Below are positions 17,828 through 26,884 of a DNA stretch of 64,000 bases, piece after piece (position 1 is the first letter of the stretch; the number at the start of each line of letters is the position of its first letter). Made by a program: the position numbers and the translations under genes. Origin of the DNA: Spartobacteria bacterium (GTDB lineage Bacteria; Verrucomicrobiota; Verrucomicrobiia; Chthoniobacterales; UBA10450); the NCBI GenBank assembly GCA_003134765.1, contig PLCM01000018.1:161465-225464 (forward strand), written 5' to 3'. The notes under the pieces are model-generated. The model was not told the origin of the DNA. It did no database searches and saw only the letters and a program-made list of their open reading frames with translations.

Positions 17828-17985
17828 GTCATCCCGAGGCTGGCGAAGCCGCGCCGAGGGACCTCGCAACTGCAACTTTGCGCCATCTTCTATCGGAAAG
17901 CCGATATGTCGGTGAACACGTGTTGTGTCGCGGTAGCGATTGAACGCCTGCGAGGTCCCTCGCCGTCTGCGCGGCTCGGGATGAC
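17828..17985. repeat. Family B element, 158 bp
   Basis: Arms GTCATCCCGAGGCTGGCGAA and, at the right, CGGCTCGGGATGAC. The internal block begins CGCAACTGCAACTTTGCGCC and ends GCGGTAGCGATTGAACGCCT, the same polarity as the copy at 13945. It lies between the convergent secreted-protein gene and def. Confidence 0.85.
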
Positions 17986-17993
17986 GGCGCTCC

Positions 17994-18554
17994 TTACAGT
18001 CTCGCCGTTTCCTTCTGCAACCGCTTGAGCCGGCTGGCATGAACGGTTTTGGTCGCCGAATTCATTCGATCGATAAACAGGATTCCGTTCAGGTGATCGA
18101 CTTCGTGTTGCAAGGCGCGCGCAAGCAGACCCGACGCCTCAATTTGGAGTTCATCTCCTTCGAGCGTCCTGGCCTCCACCGCGACCGAGATCGACCGATC
18201 GATCTCCGCTGTGATTTCGGGGAAACTCAGGCATCCCTCATTGCCCGACTCCTTTTCCGCGCCGAGGTGAAGGACCGGATTCAACAGGACGAGCGGCATC
18301 GCGGCGCCGAGATCCATCACCGTCTCGCCGTTCAATTTCATTGCGCTCGGCCGGTCTTCGACCTGCGAAACATCGAGCACGGTAAGCTGGACCGCGTGCC
18401 CGACCTGTTGGGCTGCCAGGCCCACGCCATTGGCTGCGTGCATCGTCTCGAGCATGTTTTCCGCGAGGGCGCGGATGTCGTCGTTAATCTCGTCGATCCG
18501 TCTTCCTTTCGCCCGCAGAATCGGGTCGCCGTATTTCCTGATCGGCAATTTCAT
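17994..18554 (-). CDS. def: Peptide deformylase
   Basis: Removes the N-formyl group from nascent proteins; 186 residues. The three family motifs are present: GVGLAAQQVG (43-52), EGCLSFP with the metal-binding Cys (about 106-112) and HEVDHLNG with the two His ligands and catalytic Glu (about 149-156). The start MKLPIRKYGDPILR is typical. It overlaps the upstream exbD by four bases (ATGA) and ends an operon with tonB-exbB-exbD. fmt, its usual partner, is not adjacent. Confidence 0.96.
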   Translation of the reverse strand: MKLPIRKYGDPILRAKGRRIDEINDDIRALAENMLETMHAANGVGLAAQQVGHAVQLTVLDVSQVEDRPSAMKLNGETVMDLGAAMPLVLLNPVLHLGAEKESGNEGCLSFPEITAEIDRSISVAVEARTLEGDELQIEASGLLARALQHEVDHLNGILFIDRMNSATKTVHASRLKRLQKETARL

Positions 18555-18958
18555 TTCCCTTCGCGCGTGAATGCCGGCAAATTTTTCACCCCAGCCAGCT
18601 TCAACGCGTCCATCACTTTGATGATCGTGCCAAACGACGCTTTCTTGTCGGCCTGCAACGCCATTCCCGACCGGCGAGTCGTCGGTAAATTCCGCACGGC
18701 TGCCTCCAGGTCGTCCACCGCAATCACCTGCCCATCGAGCCGGACTTCGTCGTTCTCGTTCACACTCACGACGGCGTGCTCCTGCTCGGATGACGCCTTG
18801 GATGAGGTTTTCGAATCCGGCAAATTGATCTGCACCTCGGGCTGATCGCGCTTAAACGTGGTCGAGACGACAAAGAAAATCAGCAGGATCGTCAGGATGT
18901 CGACGAGCGAGACGATAATGATGGAAGGGGCGCGCCGTTTCCGGACTGCAATTTTCAT
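18551..18958 (-). CDS. ExbD/TolR-type biopolymer transport protein
   Basis: A 135-residue inner-membrane protein with one N-terminal helix (about 12-34) and a periplasmic domain. The helix contains SLVDILTILLIFF, with the proton-channel Asp20 of the ExbD/TolR family. The periplasmic part ends with the usual alpha-beta segment (DKKASFGTIIKVMDALKLAG). It lies between exbB and def in one operon, 21 bases from exbB and overlapping def by four. With ExbB and TonB it should couple proton motive force to outer-membrane work. Confidence 0.9.
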   Translation of the reverse strand: MKIAVRKRRAPSIIIVSLVDILTILLIFFVVSTTFKRDQPEVQINLPDSKTSSKASSEQEHAVVSVNENDEVRLDGQVIAVDDLEAAVRNLPTTRRSGMALQADKKASFGTIIKVMDALKLAGVKNLPAFTREGK

Positions 18959-18979
18959 GGCAACAGAACAGCGGCCCCG

Positions 18980-19678
18980 TTACCCCACCGGTGCACGAGC
19001 GGGCGCCGGCGCGGTCGCCCGCGAAGACGATGACGCTTCGCCGCTCGGGACCCGGCCGTAATAACATTTCGCGATGAGGTCGGAGACGAGCGACTCCATT
19101 TCGACCGACATCACCTCCACTTTTTTCGAAAAGTAACTGAACGCAATCAGCGCCGGCACCGCGATCGACAACCCAAAGATCGTGCAGTTGAGTGCCTCCG
19201 AGATTCCGAGAGCGACTGCTTTCGTGTCGGACGCGCCCGTGCTCAACCCAAGCCCGGAAAAAACGTGGACGAGGCCGGACACCGTTCCGATAAGCCCGAT
19301 CAACGGTGCGATCCCCGTCACCACCTCTAGCACGATCAATCCGCGCTCCAGCCGCACCAGCTCGCGGCGGGCCCGCGTTTGCACGGACTCGATATTTTCC
19401 GAGCGCGGCCAGCGCAGATGCTGCAACGCCGTCCGGACAACACCCGCGAGCGACGAGCTGTCGTCGTTGACGATCCGCATCAGCCGCTCCGCACTGCCGC
19501 CCGGCATGAGGCGCTCGATCTCGCTTTCAATGACGAGCGGGAGAACCTTCCGTTCGCGCAGGGTCAGCGACGCCAGAACGATCGTGGCCACCGTCACGAT
19601 CGAGCAGAGCAGCAGCGGCCACATGAAGGGACCCCCCTTGTTCATGAAACTCACCATCGTCTGGAATATTTCGGTCAT
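18980..19678 (-). CDS. ExbB/TolQ/MotA-type proton channel protein
   Basis: A 232-residue inner-membrane protein with three transmembrane helices: GGPFMWPLLLCSIVTVATIV near the N-terminus, GIAPLIGLIGTVSGLVHVF in the middle and TIFGLSIAVPALIAFSYF after it. The central APLIGLIGTVSGL stretch is the family signature. The ATG giving MTEIFQTMVSF was chosen over a GTG three codons upstream. It forms an operon with tonB (25 bases upstream) and exbD. The C-terminal Ser/Ala/Pro-rich tail is cytoplasmic. Confidence 0.9.
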   Translation of the reverse strand: MTEIFQTMVSFMNKGGPFMWPLLLCSIVTVATIVLASLTLRERKVLPLVIESEIERLMPGGSAERLMRIVNDDSSSLAGVVRTALQHLRWPRSENIESVQTRARRELVRLERGLIVLEVVTGIAPLIGLIGTVSGLVHVFSGLGLSTGASDTKAVALGISEALNCTIFGLSIAVPALIAFSYFSKKVEVMSVEMESLVSDLIAKCYYGRVPSGEASSSSRATAPAPARAPVG

Positions 19679-19703
19679 TGGAAGCACGCGAACCGCGCCA
19701 TCA

Positions 19704-20738
19704 TTAGTTCGCGTATAAGATAAACGTCAACTCCTGCTGCAAACCTTCCGAGGGCAGCGCGCTCGCTACCTCTTCGGGAATCGGCGGCAATTTCAGTTCC
19801 TGGACGGATTGCAGACAGACAATCGCGAACGCCTCGTTCGCCGTGTTCTCGATTACCTTCAGATTGCTCACCTTTCCCGAGCGATCGATCGTGAACGACA
19901 ACCGCGTCGTCCCGATGCTGATCAGGTCCTGGCGCTCATGGGTGTGCTGGTACCAGCGCGCGCCAACCGAATCGTACATCAGTTTCTGATAGCGCCCCAG
20001 CGGTGTGCCGACCGCGTTCACCGAAGACGGACCACGGTTCGAAATGCTGCCGGCGATCCGGGTCTGCTGCTTTTGTGATTGATAGCTGGAACTGGGAGCC
20101 TCCGGTTTCGGACGCGGCGCGACCGGCGCCACGGATGGGGCGATCTCGGGCGAAGGCGACGGTTCGGTTTCGTCCGGCGCCTTTATGGGCGGCGGGGGCG
20201 TGGACGTCAGCATGGCGAGTTGTTCGGGCTCCGGACTGCTGGCTGGCGCCGGGCTCGGCGTCGATTTCGGCGGCTCGGTTGGTTTTGCCTTTGGCGGTGG
20301 GCTCTCGGCCGGTTTGGATGCTGGCTGCTCCGGTTGTTGCGGCTGCGGTTGGGAGCCTTGCGTCTGCAACGAGAAATCGTGGGTCTCGAGATCGCGCGTC
20401 GGCAAATCCTTTCCGTCCTGGCTCGGCAGGGGAAGGTCGCCGGTAGGAGCACGCTCGCTGGCCGCCAGAGAATTCGCGTTCGATTCGAAAGTCTGATCCT
20501 TCGGTTTCTCGGCCGATTCCTTCGATTTATCCGTTTCAATGAACTGCGGATTCTTCTCGACCGGCGGTGCCTGGGATAAATCCATGAGGGTCAATTCCGG
20601 CGGTGCTTCTTCCGATGGAGTGGCGGGAGAGGAAACATTGCCGAACGCAGCCAGCGAAAATCCGACCGCGAGATGGAGAATGAGCGAAATCAGGATCGCG
20701 AACCCGATTTTTCGACCTTGTTTCTTTTCGTTGCTCAT
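19704..20738 (-). CDS. TonB-like energy transducer
   Basis: A 344-residue protein beginning MSNEKKQGRK with one transmembrane helix (about 11-31, FAILISLILHLAVGFSLAAF). A long Pro/Ser/Glu/Lys-rich periplasmic linker (about 40-240) reaches a C-terminal TonB/TolA-like domain (GRYQKLMYDSVGARWYQHTH onward, with TTRLSFTIDRSGKVSNLKVI). Together with exbB and exbD directly downstream it should energise outer-membrane transport. The domain looks closer to TolA/TonB-family type C termini than to E. coli TonB. An upstream ATG at 20882 is rejected: the extra residues are non-protein-like. Confidence 0.85.
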   Translation of the reverse strand: MSNEKKQGRKIGFAILISLILHLAVGFSLAAFGNVSSPATPSEEAPPELTLMDLSQAPPVEKNPQFIETDKSKESAEKPKDQTFESNANSLAASERAPTGDLPLPSQDGKDLPTRDLETHDFSLQTQGSQPQPQQPEQPASKPAESPPPKAKPTEPPKSTPSPAPASSPEPEQLAMLTSTPPPPIKAPDETEPSPSPEIAPSVAPVAPRPKPEAPSSSYQSQKQQTRIAGSISNRGPSSVNAVGTPLGRYQKLMYDSVGARWYQHTHERQDLISIGTTRLSFTIDRSGKVSNLKVIENTANEAFAIVCLQSVQELKLPPIPEEVASALPSEGLQQELTFILYAN

Positions 20739-20799
20739 TTCGGGACAGCGCCGGCGATGCTGCTCCTTCCCCGGCAAATCATATCGCACATCGAGAGGC

Positions 20800-21660
20800 C
20801 TAACAACCTGCCAGCCCTTTCTTCCCCGCGGCTCCGCCCTTCCGCGCATGGTGGAAAAGATATTGCTGCGCGTACCCGCCATGTTTGCCGAAATACCGGT
20901 CGCAAAAAGCGCGAAGCTGTTGGGCTGTAACCTTTCGTTTCCGCGGAAAATACTGCTGCTTTAGAACGCGCTCGATCCAGACATCGATGGGGAACGCGCT
21001 GAGGCGTTCGTAGGCGAAGAGCATAACGCAGTTCGCAACTTTTGCTCCCACCCCCGGCAGTTCGCAGAGGCGCGTTCGCAGGGCCTCATCCGGCAAGCCC
21101 GTCCACTTTTCGAGGTTCGCCTCGCCACTCGCCACGAGTCGCGCCGTAGCCAGCAGATTTTTTGCGCGATAACCGAGGGCGCACTTCCGCAACTCCTGTT
21201 CGGTCAGCCCCGCGATCCGCTCGGCAGAGGGGTAGGCATGAACTTCGTGAGAGAGGACCTGCTGCGCTTCGCCATATCGTTCGCGCAACGTGTGCGAAAT
21301 CTGGCGAATGTGCGCCACCTGTTTCATCGATGAAGTAATGAAGGTGGCCAGGCATTCCCAGCGCGGTTGCCGGATGATGCGCAAGCCGCGACAAAAATCC
21401 TGCGCTGCCGTCATGGCCGAATCGCCCGGGAACGAACGGCAAATCTCGGCCAGGGGGTGATCGAGCGAGAAATAGTTTGCGATCGTTTTCCCGGACGCAC
21501 CGGTGAAGAAAAGCTCTCCGCCGCGCTGCTCGACAAACACGGCCTTCCCGCCAATCGCGCCGACAAAGCCCGCGTTCCCTTTTTCCCAGTGGAAGACCTG
21601 GCCTGAATCCAGGGTTCGGGCCAAATCGAAATTGGGAGCGGAAACTTGCCGGAGACGCAT
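20800..21660 (-). CDS. 8-oxoguanine DNA glycosylase-like HhH-GPD protein
   Basis: Base-excision repair glycosylase of 286 residues, similar to OGG1-type enzymes. The N-terminal domain (FDLARTLDSGQVFHWEK, about 12-28) is followed by the HhH-GPD fold: CELPGVGAKVANCVMLFAYE holds the hairpin and the catalytic Lys, and AFPIDVWIERVL the essential Asp. Removal of 8-oxoguanine and strand nicking is the likely activity. The ATG giving MRLRQVSAPNF was chosen; an ATG 12 codons upstream would read through a tandem repeat. It is the first gene of the strand run leading into tonB. Confidence 0.85.
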   Translation of the reverse strand: MRLRQVSAPNFDLARTLDSGQVFHWEKGNAGFVGAIGGKAVFVEQRGGELFFTGASGKTIANYFSLDHPLAEICRSFPGDSAMTAAQDFCRGLRIIRQPRWECLATFITSSMKQVAHIRQISHTLRERYGEAQQVLSHEVHAYPSAERIAGLTEQELRKCALGYRAKNLLATARLVASGEANLEKWTGLPDEALRTRLCELPGVGAKVANCVMLFAYERLSAFPIDVWIERVLKQQYFPRKRKVTAQQLRAFCDRYFGKHGGYAQQYLFHHARKGGAAGKKGLAGC

Positions 21661-21666
21661 TCGGAA

Positions 21667-21705
21667 AACGTCCAACGTCCAACGTCCAACGTCCAACGTT
21701 GAACG
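21667..21705. repeat. Short tandem repeat, family G (AACGTCC units)
   Basis: Five near-identical units of AACGTCC / AACGTTG lie 6 bases ahead of the glycosylase start. The same unit occurs inside the metal-binding outer-membrane protein gene at 53452-53490. It sits between two divergent genes. Confidence 0.75.
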
Positions 21706-21774
21706 AGGAGCAATCCGATCGCGGTTCGGGCAAAATCTCTTTGCGCGTCTGCGGTTTTCTGTCAGCTAGACAGC

Positions 21775-23379
21775 GTGGACACACGCCTCGTCATCGACAT
21801 CGGCGTTCTTCTTCTCTACTTCGTCATCATCATCTTCATCGGCCTGCGGATGGGCCGGAAGGAGGACAACCTTGAGGACTTCGCCCTCGGCGGCCGTCGC
21901 ATTCCGTGGTGGGCGGTCCTGGCGTCACTCGTCGCGGCCGAAACCAGCGCCGGCACCTTTTTCGGCACGCCCGGCGAAGGGTTCAGCCACCGCGATTACA
22001 CCTACTTGCAACTCGCGTTCGGCACCATCATCGGGCGAATCCTCGTCAGCTATATTTTCATCAAACCGTATTACGACTACAAAGTTTTCTCGATTTACGA
22101 ATATCTGACCGCCCGGTTCGGGGTCGCCAGCAAGAATGCGGCTTCCGCGGTTTTCATGATCACGCGCCTGCTTGCTTCCGGGACGCGGCTATATGTCGCG
22201 GCCATCGCGCTCGCCCTGGCTTACGAAATGATCAGCGGCGCCCGACCGAACGAAACGCAGACTCTTTGGATTTATCTCGGTTCTACCATCGCCATCGTCA
22301 TTCTCACGGCGATTTACACCACGTTCGGCGGGATCAAAGCGGTCATCTGGACGGATTTGATTCAAGCCTCGATCATGATAGGGAGCGCCCTCGTCGCCTT
22401 GGGTTTGCTTTACTTTTCGATTCCGGGTGGCTGGCAGGAAATCGTGCAGCGCCGCGGCGATTTCCATGTTTCGGATCTCATTGCCACCGGTTTGGATCCT
22501 GCCCGAAGTGGCTGGGACAAATGGAAAGGCATGTTCGAGACAGAGTACACGATCTTTGCCGGTTTGATCGGTGCGGTTTTCATCACCATGGGCACCCATG
22601 GCACCGACCAGGACATGGTGCAGCGAATGTTGACCGCGAAGGATATCCGTCGAAGCCGTCGATCTCTGATTCTCTCGGGGTTCGCCGACATCCCGCTCGC
22701 GTTCATTTTTGTCAGTATTGGGTTGCTCCTCTGGGTTTACTACCAGGTCCATCCCGACCCAACGCTGCCAAAGAGCCCGAACGAAACGTTTTGCCATTTC
22801 ATTCTCTATCAAATGCCAGTCGGGCTGCGCGGATTGCTCCTCGCCGGAATTTTCGCCACCGCCATGGGTTCGCTCAGCACGGCGTTGAACGCGCTCGCCA
22901 CCAGTTTCACTCGTGATTGGTACGAGCCCTACATCAATCCCACTGCAACAGACGCCCAGAGTTTGCGCGCCGTAAAGTGGGCGACGGTCTGGTTTTCCGT
23001 CCTGATGATCATCGTCGCCTCGACCACGGCCTATCTCGTCATCGTCCATCCCAACGTCCGGATTATCCCGATCGTGCTTAGCATTTTCGGCTACACCTAC
23101 GGCTCGCTCCTCGGTGTCTTTTTTGCCGGAATGCTGACGAAAAATCGGGGCAACGATTTTGGGAACATTCTCGCGATGATCCTCGGCTTCGTTTTCGTGG
23201 CGATCCTGAGCGGATTGCCGAACGGCGTTGCGGGAATTTTCGGAACGAAACTCTATTCGCAGCCCGGTTGGCTGCCCGTCATGGAATTCCCGTGGTGGAT
23301 TTTCTTCGGCACGGTCCTCACGTTTTTCGTCGCGATTCTTTTCCGGAGCCGCCCGCATCAGGTTCCCGGGTCGGCGTAG
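21775..23379 (+). CDS. Sodium/solute symporter (SSS family)
   Basis: A 534-residue inner-membrane transporter with about 13 helices in the LeuT-like fold. LGGRRIPWWAVLASLVAAET (about 39-58) is the conserved first-helix region, and TRLLASGTRLYVAAIALALA and GLLLAGIFATAMGSLSTALN (about 351-370, Na2-site segment with neighbouring Ser and Thr) follow. It starts at a GTG; the next in-frame ATG would remove the first helix. The substrate cannot be told from sequence: family members carry sugars, amino acids, carboxylates or proline. It has no obvious partner genes. Confidence 0.9.
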   Translation: MDTRLVIDIGVLLLYFVIIIFIGLRMGRKEDNLEDFALGGRRIPWWAVLASLVAAETSAGTFFGTPGEGFSHRDYTYLQLAFGTIIGRILVSYIFIKPYYDYKVFSIYEYLTARFGVASKNAASAVFMITRLLASGTRLYVAAIALALAYEMISGARPNETQTLWIYLGSTIAIVILTAIYTTFGGIKAVIWTDLIQASIMIGSALVALGLLYFSIPGGWQEIVQRRGDFHVSDLIATGLDPARSGWDKWKGMFETEYTIFAGLIGAVFITMGTHGTDQDMVQRMLTAKDIRRSRRSLILSGFADIPLAFIFVSIGLLLWVYYQVHPDPTLPKSPNETFCHFILYQMPVGLRGLLLAGIFATAMGSLSTALNALATSFTRDWYEPYINPTATDAQSLRAVKWATVWFSVLMIIVASTTAYLVIVHPNVRIIPIVLSIFGYTYGSLLGVFFAGMLTKNRGNDFGNILAMILGFVFVAILSGLPNGVAGIFGTKLYSQPGWLPVMEFPWWIFFGTVLTFFVAILFRSRPHQVPGSA

Positions 23380-23421
23380 AGCGCGTGTTCTTGCGCGCAG
23401 GGTAATAGCGAATATTGAACC

Positions 23422-23514
23422 TTCCTGCTCTTGCTCCTGATCATGATCATAATCCTTTGGGAGACGCCGGGCTTTCGCCCAGGATCAGGAGCAAGATCAG
23501 GATCACGAGCAGGA
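23422..23514. repeat. Imperfect paired inverted repeat, family K
   Basis: CCTGCTCTTGCTCCTGATCA and, inverted, GATCAGGAGCAAGATCAGGA with GATCACGAGCAGG form imperfect long arms around a GGGCTTTCGCCC hairpin. It lies between the convergent symporter and aspS genes. No second copy was seen in this window. Confidence 0.6.
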
Positions 23515-23557
23515 ATACGGCGGCACCTGCCACTTGTGCGGCGGAAAACAGCCTCCG

Positions 23558-25330
23558 CTAAAGCTTCTTCTCTTCGGCGAGCTTGAGCCCCAGCTCGCGC
23601 AACTGACGTTGATCGACTTCGCTTGGCGATTGCGACATCAAGTCGAGGCCCCGGTTGTTTTTTGGGAAGGCCATCACTTCGCGGATGCTTTCTTCGCCGC
23701 AAATCATCATCACGATGCGATCCAGCCCAAACGCGATGCCGCCGTGAGGCGGGGCGCCGAGGCGAAAGGCGCGGAGGATGTGGCCGAAAAGCGACTGCTG
23801 GTCTTCTTCGCTGACGCCGAGGGCGGCGAAGACCTTGGTCTGCAAGTCCGGCTCGTGGATCCGGATGCTGCCGCCGCCGAGCTCAACGCCATTTAGGACA
23901 ACGTCGTACGCTTCGGCGCGGATCTGGCCAAATTCGCCGGCTTCCAGCTTTGCGAGGTCCTCCGCTTTTGGGCGGGTGAACGGGTGATGAACGGCATTCC
24001 ATTTGTTTTCTGCCGCGTCGAAAGCCAGCAGCGGAAAATCGGTGATCCAGAGGAAATCGAGTTGTTCCGAGCCGGCCGTCAGTTGCTGCATCTCGGCGAT
24101 TCGTGAACGAATCCGGCCGAGCACTTCGCAAACGATTTCCCATTTGTCGGCAGCGAACAGAATCAGGTCGCCCTCTTCGACGAGAAGCCTCGAACGGAGC
24201 GCTTCCTTTTCGGCTTCTGAAAAAAACTTCACGATCGGCGATTTCCACTCGCCGTTTTCCACTTTGATGAAGGCGAGTCCCTTCGCGCCATAGTGCTTCG
24301 CCATCTCGGTCAGTTCGTCGCTTTGGCCGATTGTCAGGGATGCGAACGCCCTGGCGTTGATCGCTTTCACCGCGCCGCCGGCATCGAGTGCGCCGCGAAA
24401 CATCTTGAAAGAACTCTCGCGAAAAATTTCGCCGAGATCGGTCAACCGCATCCCAAGCCGGCGATCGGGTTTGTCGCTGCCGAATTCGTCCATCGCCTGC
24501 GCGTAGGTCATCCGCGGGAATGGAGTCGGAATCTCAACTCCGCGTCCGGCGCGAAAAACCGCGGCGAGCATTCCTTCGACGAGGGCGAAGATATCGTCCG
24601 GCGTGACGAACGACGCCTCGATATCGATCTGGGTGAATTCGGGCTGGCGATCGGACCGCAGGTCTTCGTCGCGAAAACATTTTGCGATCTGGAAATATTT
24701 TTCGATCCCGCCCACCATGAGGAGCTGTTTGTATTGCTGCGGCGCCTGCGGGAGCGCGTAAAACTTTCCTTTGATCATCCGGCTCGGGATGAGGAAATCG
24801 CGCGCCCCTTCTGGAGTGCTCTTGGAAAGAATGGGCGTTTCGATCTCGACAAACCCTTTCTCGTCGAGGAAATCGCGCGTCGCCTTTGTCACCTTGTGCC
24901 GGATGCGCAGATTGCGCGTCATCTGGGGCCGGCGGAGATCGACGTAACGATAGCTCAGGCGCAGGTCTTCGTTCGGCGTCTCGGTATCAATCGGGAACGG
25001 GAGAACATCCGCGCGATTCAGGATTGTCAGCTGGTCCGGCACCAGCTCGATATCGCCCGTCGGCAGTTTCGGGTTTTCGGTGCCGGGGATGCGGGCGGCC
25101 ACTTTGCCTTCGACTTGGACGACGTCTTCATGCCGCAAATGGTGAGCCTGCGCTGCGAGCTCGGCGTTTTCTTCGGGCCGGAAAACGATCTGGGTCAATC
25201 CTTCCCGGTCACGGAGATCGATGAAGATGACGCCGCCGTGGTCGCGCCGGACATGGACCCAGCCGGCGAGCATGGCGTTCGAGCCGATGTCGCTTTTGCG
25301 CAATTCGTTGCAGTGATGGGTGCGGTACAT
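23558..25330 (-). CDS. aspS: Aspartyl-tRNA synthetase
   Basis: Class II synthetase of 590 residues, the normal bacterial length. An OB-fold anticodon domain at the N-terminus (GWVHVRRDHGGVIFIDLRDR) is followed by motif 2 (FRDEDLRSDRQPEFTQIDIE), the bacterial insertion domain and motif 3 near the C-terminus (GIAFGLDRIVMM). Whether it is discriminating or also charges tRNA-Asn is not resolved. The ATG giving MYRTHHCNELR was taken; the TTG upstream is within the adjoining repeat. hisS lies upstream on the same strand, a common bacterial pairing, with a family A repeat wedged between them. Confidence 0.96.
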   Translation of the reverse strand: MYRTHHCNELRKSDIGSNAMLAGWVHVRRDHGGVIFIDLRDREGLTQIVFRPEENAELAAQAHHLRHEDVVQVEGKVAARIPGTENPKLPTGDIELVPDQLTILNRADVLPFPIDTETPNEDLRLSYRYVDLRRPQMTRNLRIRHKVTKATRDFLDEKGFVEIETPILSKSTPEGARDFLIPSRMIKGKFYALPQAPQQYKQLLMVGGIEKYFQIAKCFRDEDLRSDRQPEFTQIDIEASFVTPDDIFALVEGMLAAVFRAGRGVEIPTPFPRMTYAQAMDEFGSDKPDRRLGMRLTDLGEIFRESSFKMFRGALDAGGAVKAINARAFASLTIGQSDELTEMAKHYGAKGLAFIKVENGEWKSPIVKFFSEAEKEALRSRLLVEEGDLILFAADKWEIVCEVLGRIRSRIAEMQQLTAGSEQLDFLWITDFPLLAFDAAENKWNAVHHPFTRPKAEDLAKLEAGEFGQIRAEAYDVVLNGVELGGGSIRIHEPDLQTKVFAALGVSEEDQQSLFGHILRAFRLGAPPHGGIAFGLDRIVMMICGEESIREVMAFPKNNRGLDLMSQSPSEVDQRQLRELGLKLAEEKKL

Positions 25331-25337
25331 TTTTTTC

Positions 25338-25429
25338 GTCAAGTCGAGCGAAGTCGAGACATCCCGTGGCGTTACCTGTCCGTTGGGCCGCGGGATCCCT
25401 CGACTCCGCTGCGCTCCGCTCGGGATGAC
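25338..25429. repeat. Paired inverted repeat, family A, forming the end of hisS
   Basis: Arms GTCAAGTCGAGCGAAGTCGA and GCTCCGCTCGGGATGAC enclose about 40 bases. The hisS stop codon lies in the loop, so the right arm encodes the last 18 residues of HisRS. The left edge is eight bases before the aspS start codon. Confidence 0.8.
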
Positions 25430-26670
25430 AAACTGGGAAGACTGGTCAGATACGCAAGCGACTCTTCGTTTCCAATAAGCTGTTCTTCACGACTGGCCAG
25501 CGTTTTGACCCTCACCTGCGGCCATTCATCACCGAAGAGGACCGCGACGCGCGCGCCCAGTTGTTCGGCGGTTTGGAATTGTTTGCCAACCTTCGCCGGG
25601 GTGAGCGGGTAATCCACGCGAAAGCCGGCATCGCGCAGGGATTGGATTTGGGCGAGCGCATCGGCACGGCGTTCCTCCTTGGCGATGACGATGTAGATGT
25701 CGAGGTTGCGCCCGGACGCGATGGCGTTTTCCATCTGCTGTTTTGCCACCGGGATTTCGTCGATCAATTCGCCGAGGACCACATCACCCATCGCAAACCC
25801 AATTGAGGGAAGCGACACTGCGCCGTCACTGAGCTGGCCGATCAGGTTGTCATAACGCCCGCCGCCCGCGAGCGCGCGAAGTTTTCCGGCGCGGTCGAAG
25901 GCTTCGAAGACCACGCCTGAGTAGTAGGCGAGGCCGCGCACGATCCCGAGGTCGATCTGCACGAAGTCGGCGAGACCGCGGGCACGGAGAGCAGCCACGA
26001 CGCGATCCAGTTTTTCACTGCCGCCCTTACCGTCGAGAATCTCGAACGCAGGCGTCGCCAAAGGCCCGAGCTTTGCGGCGGTCTTGTCGCGCGGTTCGCG
26101 CTCGCTTTTATCGATGATCTGCAGCGTTTCCTGCCACTTTTCCTCCGCGACGTTTTGCGCCCGCAGGAAATCAATCCAGAACTCGCGGTCGCTGACGCGG
26201 ACGACCACGTCTTGCGCCCCAAAACCAAACCCGCGCAGAAGATCGATGCAGAGCGCGATCGACTCGACATCGGCGTCCAGCGAGCCCTCGCCAATGATAT
26301 CGGCGTTGAACTGAAAATGCTCGCGGAGGCGGCCGCGCTGCTGCTTCTCGTAGCGGAAGCACTGAGGGATCGAGAACCACTTGAGCGGTTTTTTGAAATC
26401 GCGATCATGGGCCGCCACCACCCGGGCCAGGGTCGGTGTCAGCTCCGGCCGCATCGCGATCTCGCGTTCGCCTTTGTCGGTAAAATTGAAAAGCTGACCG
26501 ACGATCTCCGGGCCGCTTTTTTTCGTATAAAGCTCCGTCGGTTCCAGGACCGGTCCGTCCCATTCCACAAAGCCATAGCGGCGTGCGACTTCGCGCCATT
26601 TGGCGAAGACATAATTCCGCCGCGCGCAATCGTCTGGCAGGAAATCACGGAAACCCGGAAGCGGTTGCAT
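25372..26670 (-). CDS. hisS: Histidyl-tRNA synthetase
   Basis: Class II synthetase of 432 residues. MQPLPGFRDFLPDDCARRNY is a typical start. Motif 2 lies near MRPELTPTLAR and QCFRYEKQQRGRLREHFQFN; the histidine-binding GLAYYSGVVFEAF and AGGGRYDNLIGQL follow. The C-terminal anticodon domain begins near about 325. The last 18 residues, starting SSRAERSGVEGSRG, come from an inserted repeat and do not resemble HisRS; the domain seems complete before them. It is upstream of aspS in an operon-like pair. Confidence 0.95.
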   Translation of the reverse strand: MQPLPGFRDFLPDDCARRNYVFAKWREVARRYGFVEWDGPVLEPTELYTKKSGPEIVGQLFNFTDKGEREIAMRPELTPTLARVVAAHDRDFKKPLKWFSIPQCFRYEKQQRGRLREHFQFNADIIGEGSLDADVESIALCIDLLRGFGFGAQDVVVRVSDREFWIDFLRAQNVAEEKWQETLQIIDKSEREPRDKTAAKLGPLATPAFEILDGKGGSEKLDRVVAALRARGLADFVQIDLGIVRGLAYYSGVVFEAFDRAGKLRALAGGGRYDNLIGQLSDGAVSLPSIGFAMGDVVLGELIDEIPVAKQQMENAIASGRNLDIYIVIAKEERRADALAQIQSLRDAGFRVDYPLTPAKVGKQFQTAEQLGARVAVLFGDEWPQVRVKTLASREEQLIGNEESLAYLTSLPSLSSRAERSGVEGSRGPTDR

Positions 26671-26677
26671 GTTTAAA

Positions 26678-26762
26678 GGTAGGGACGCTGCGCTGCGGCG
26701 TCCGAGCTGAAGTGATCGATATTCGTGCGAAGAAGACGGACCCCGCCGTGCGGCGTCCCTAC
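26678..26762. repeat. Paired inverted repeat, family C
   Basis: GGTAGGGACGCTGCGCTGCG and the inverted CCGTGCGGCGTCCCTAC flank a spacer. The element starts seven bases upstream of the hisS start codon, in the region expected to carry its promoter or ribosome binding site. Confidence 0.75.
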
Positions 26763-26884
26763 TACGAGGCAGCCGTCGCGCTCTCCAATTACGAATCGAG
26801 AGTGCGGTTGAATAAACTCCAGCTTCGGGCAGTCGGATAAATGCACGACGGAGAGCATCCGTTTAACCAAAGCAAAGGACAAAT

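Noticed and set aside
22189..23358. A 389-codon open frame on the minus strand
   Set aside because: Antisense to the symporter and rich in charged residues without a domain.
24293..25612. A 439-codon open frame on the plus strand
   Set aside because: Antisense to aspS and hisS, with no recognisable domain; long shadow frames are expected in GC-rich DNA.
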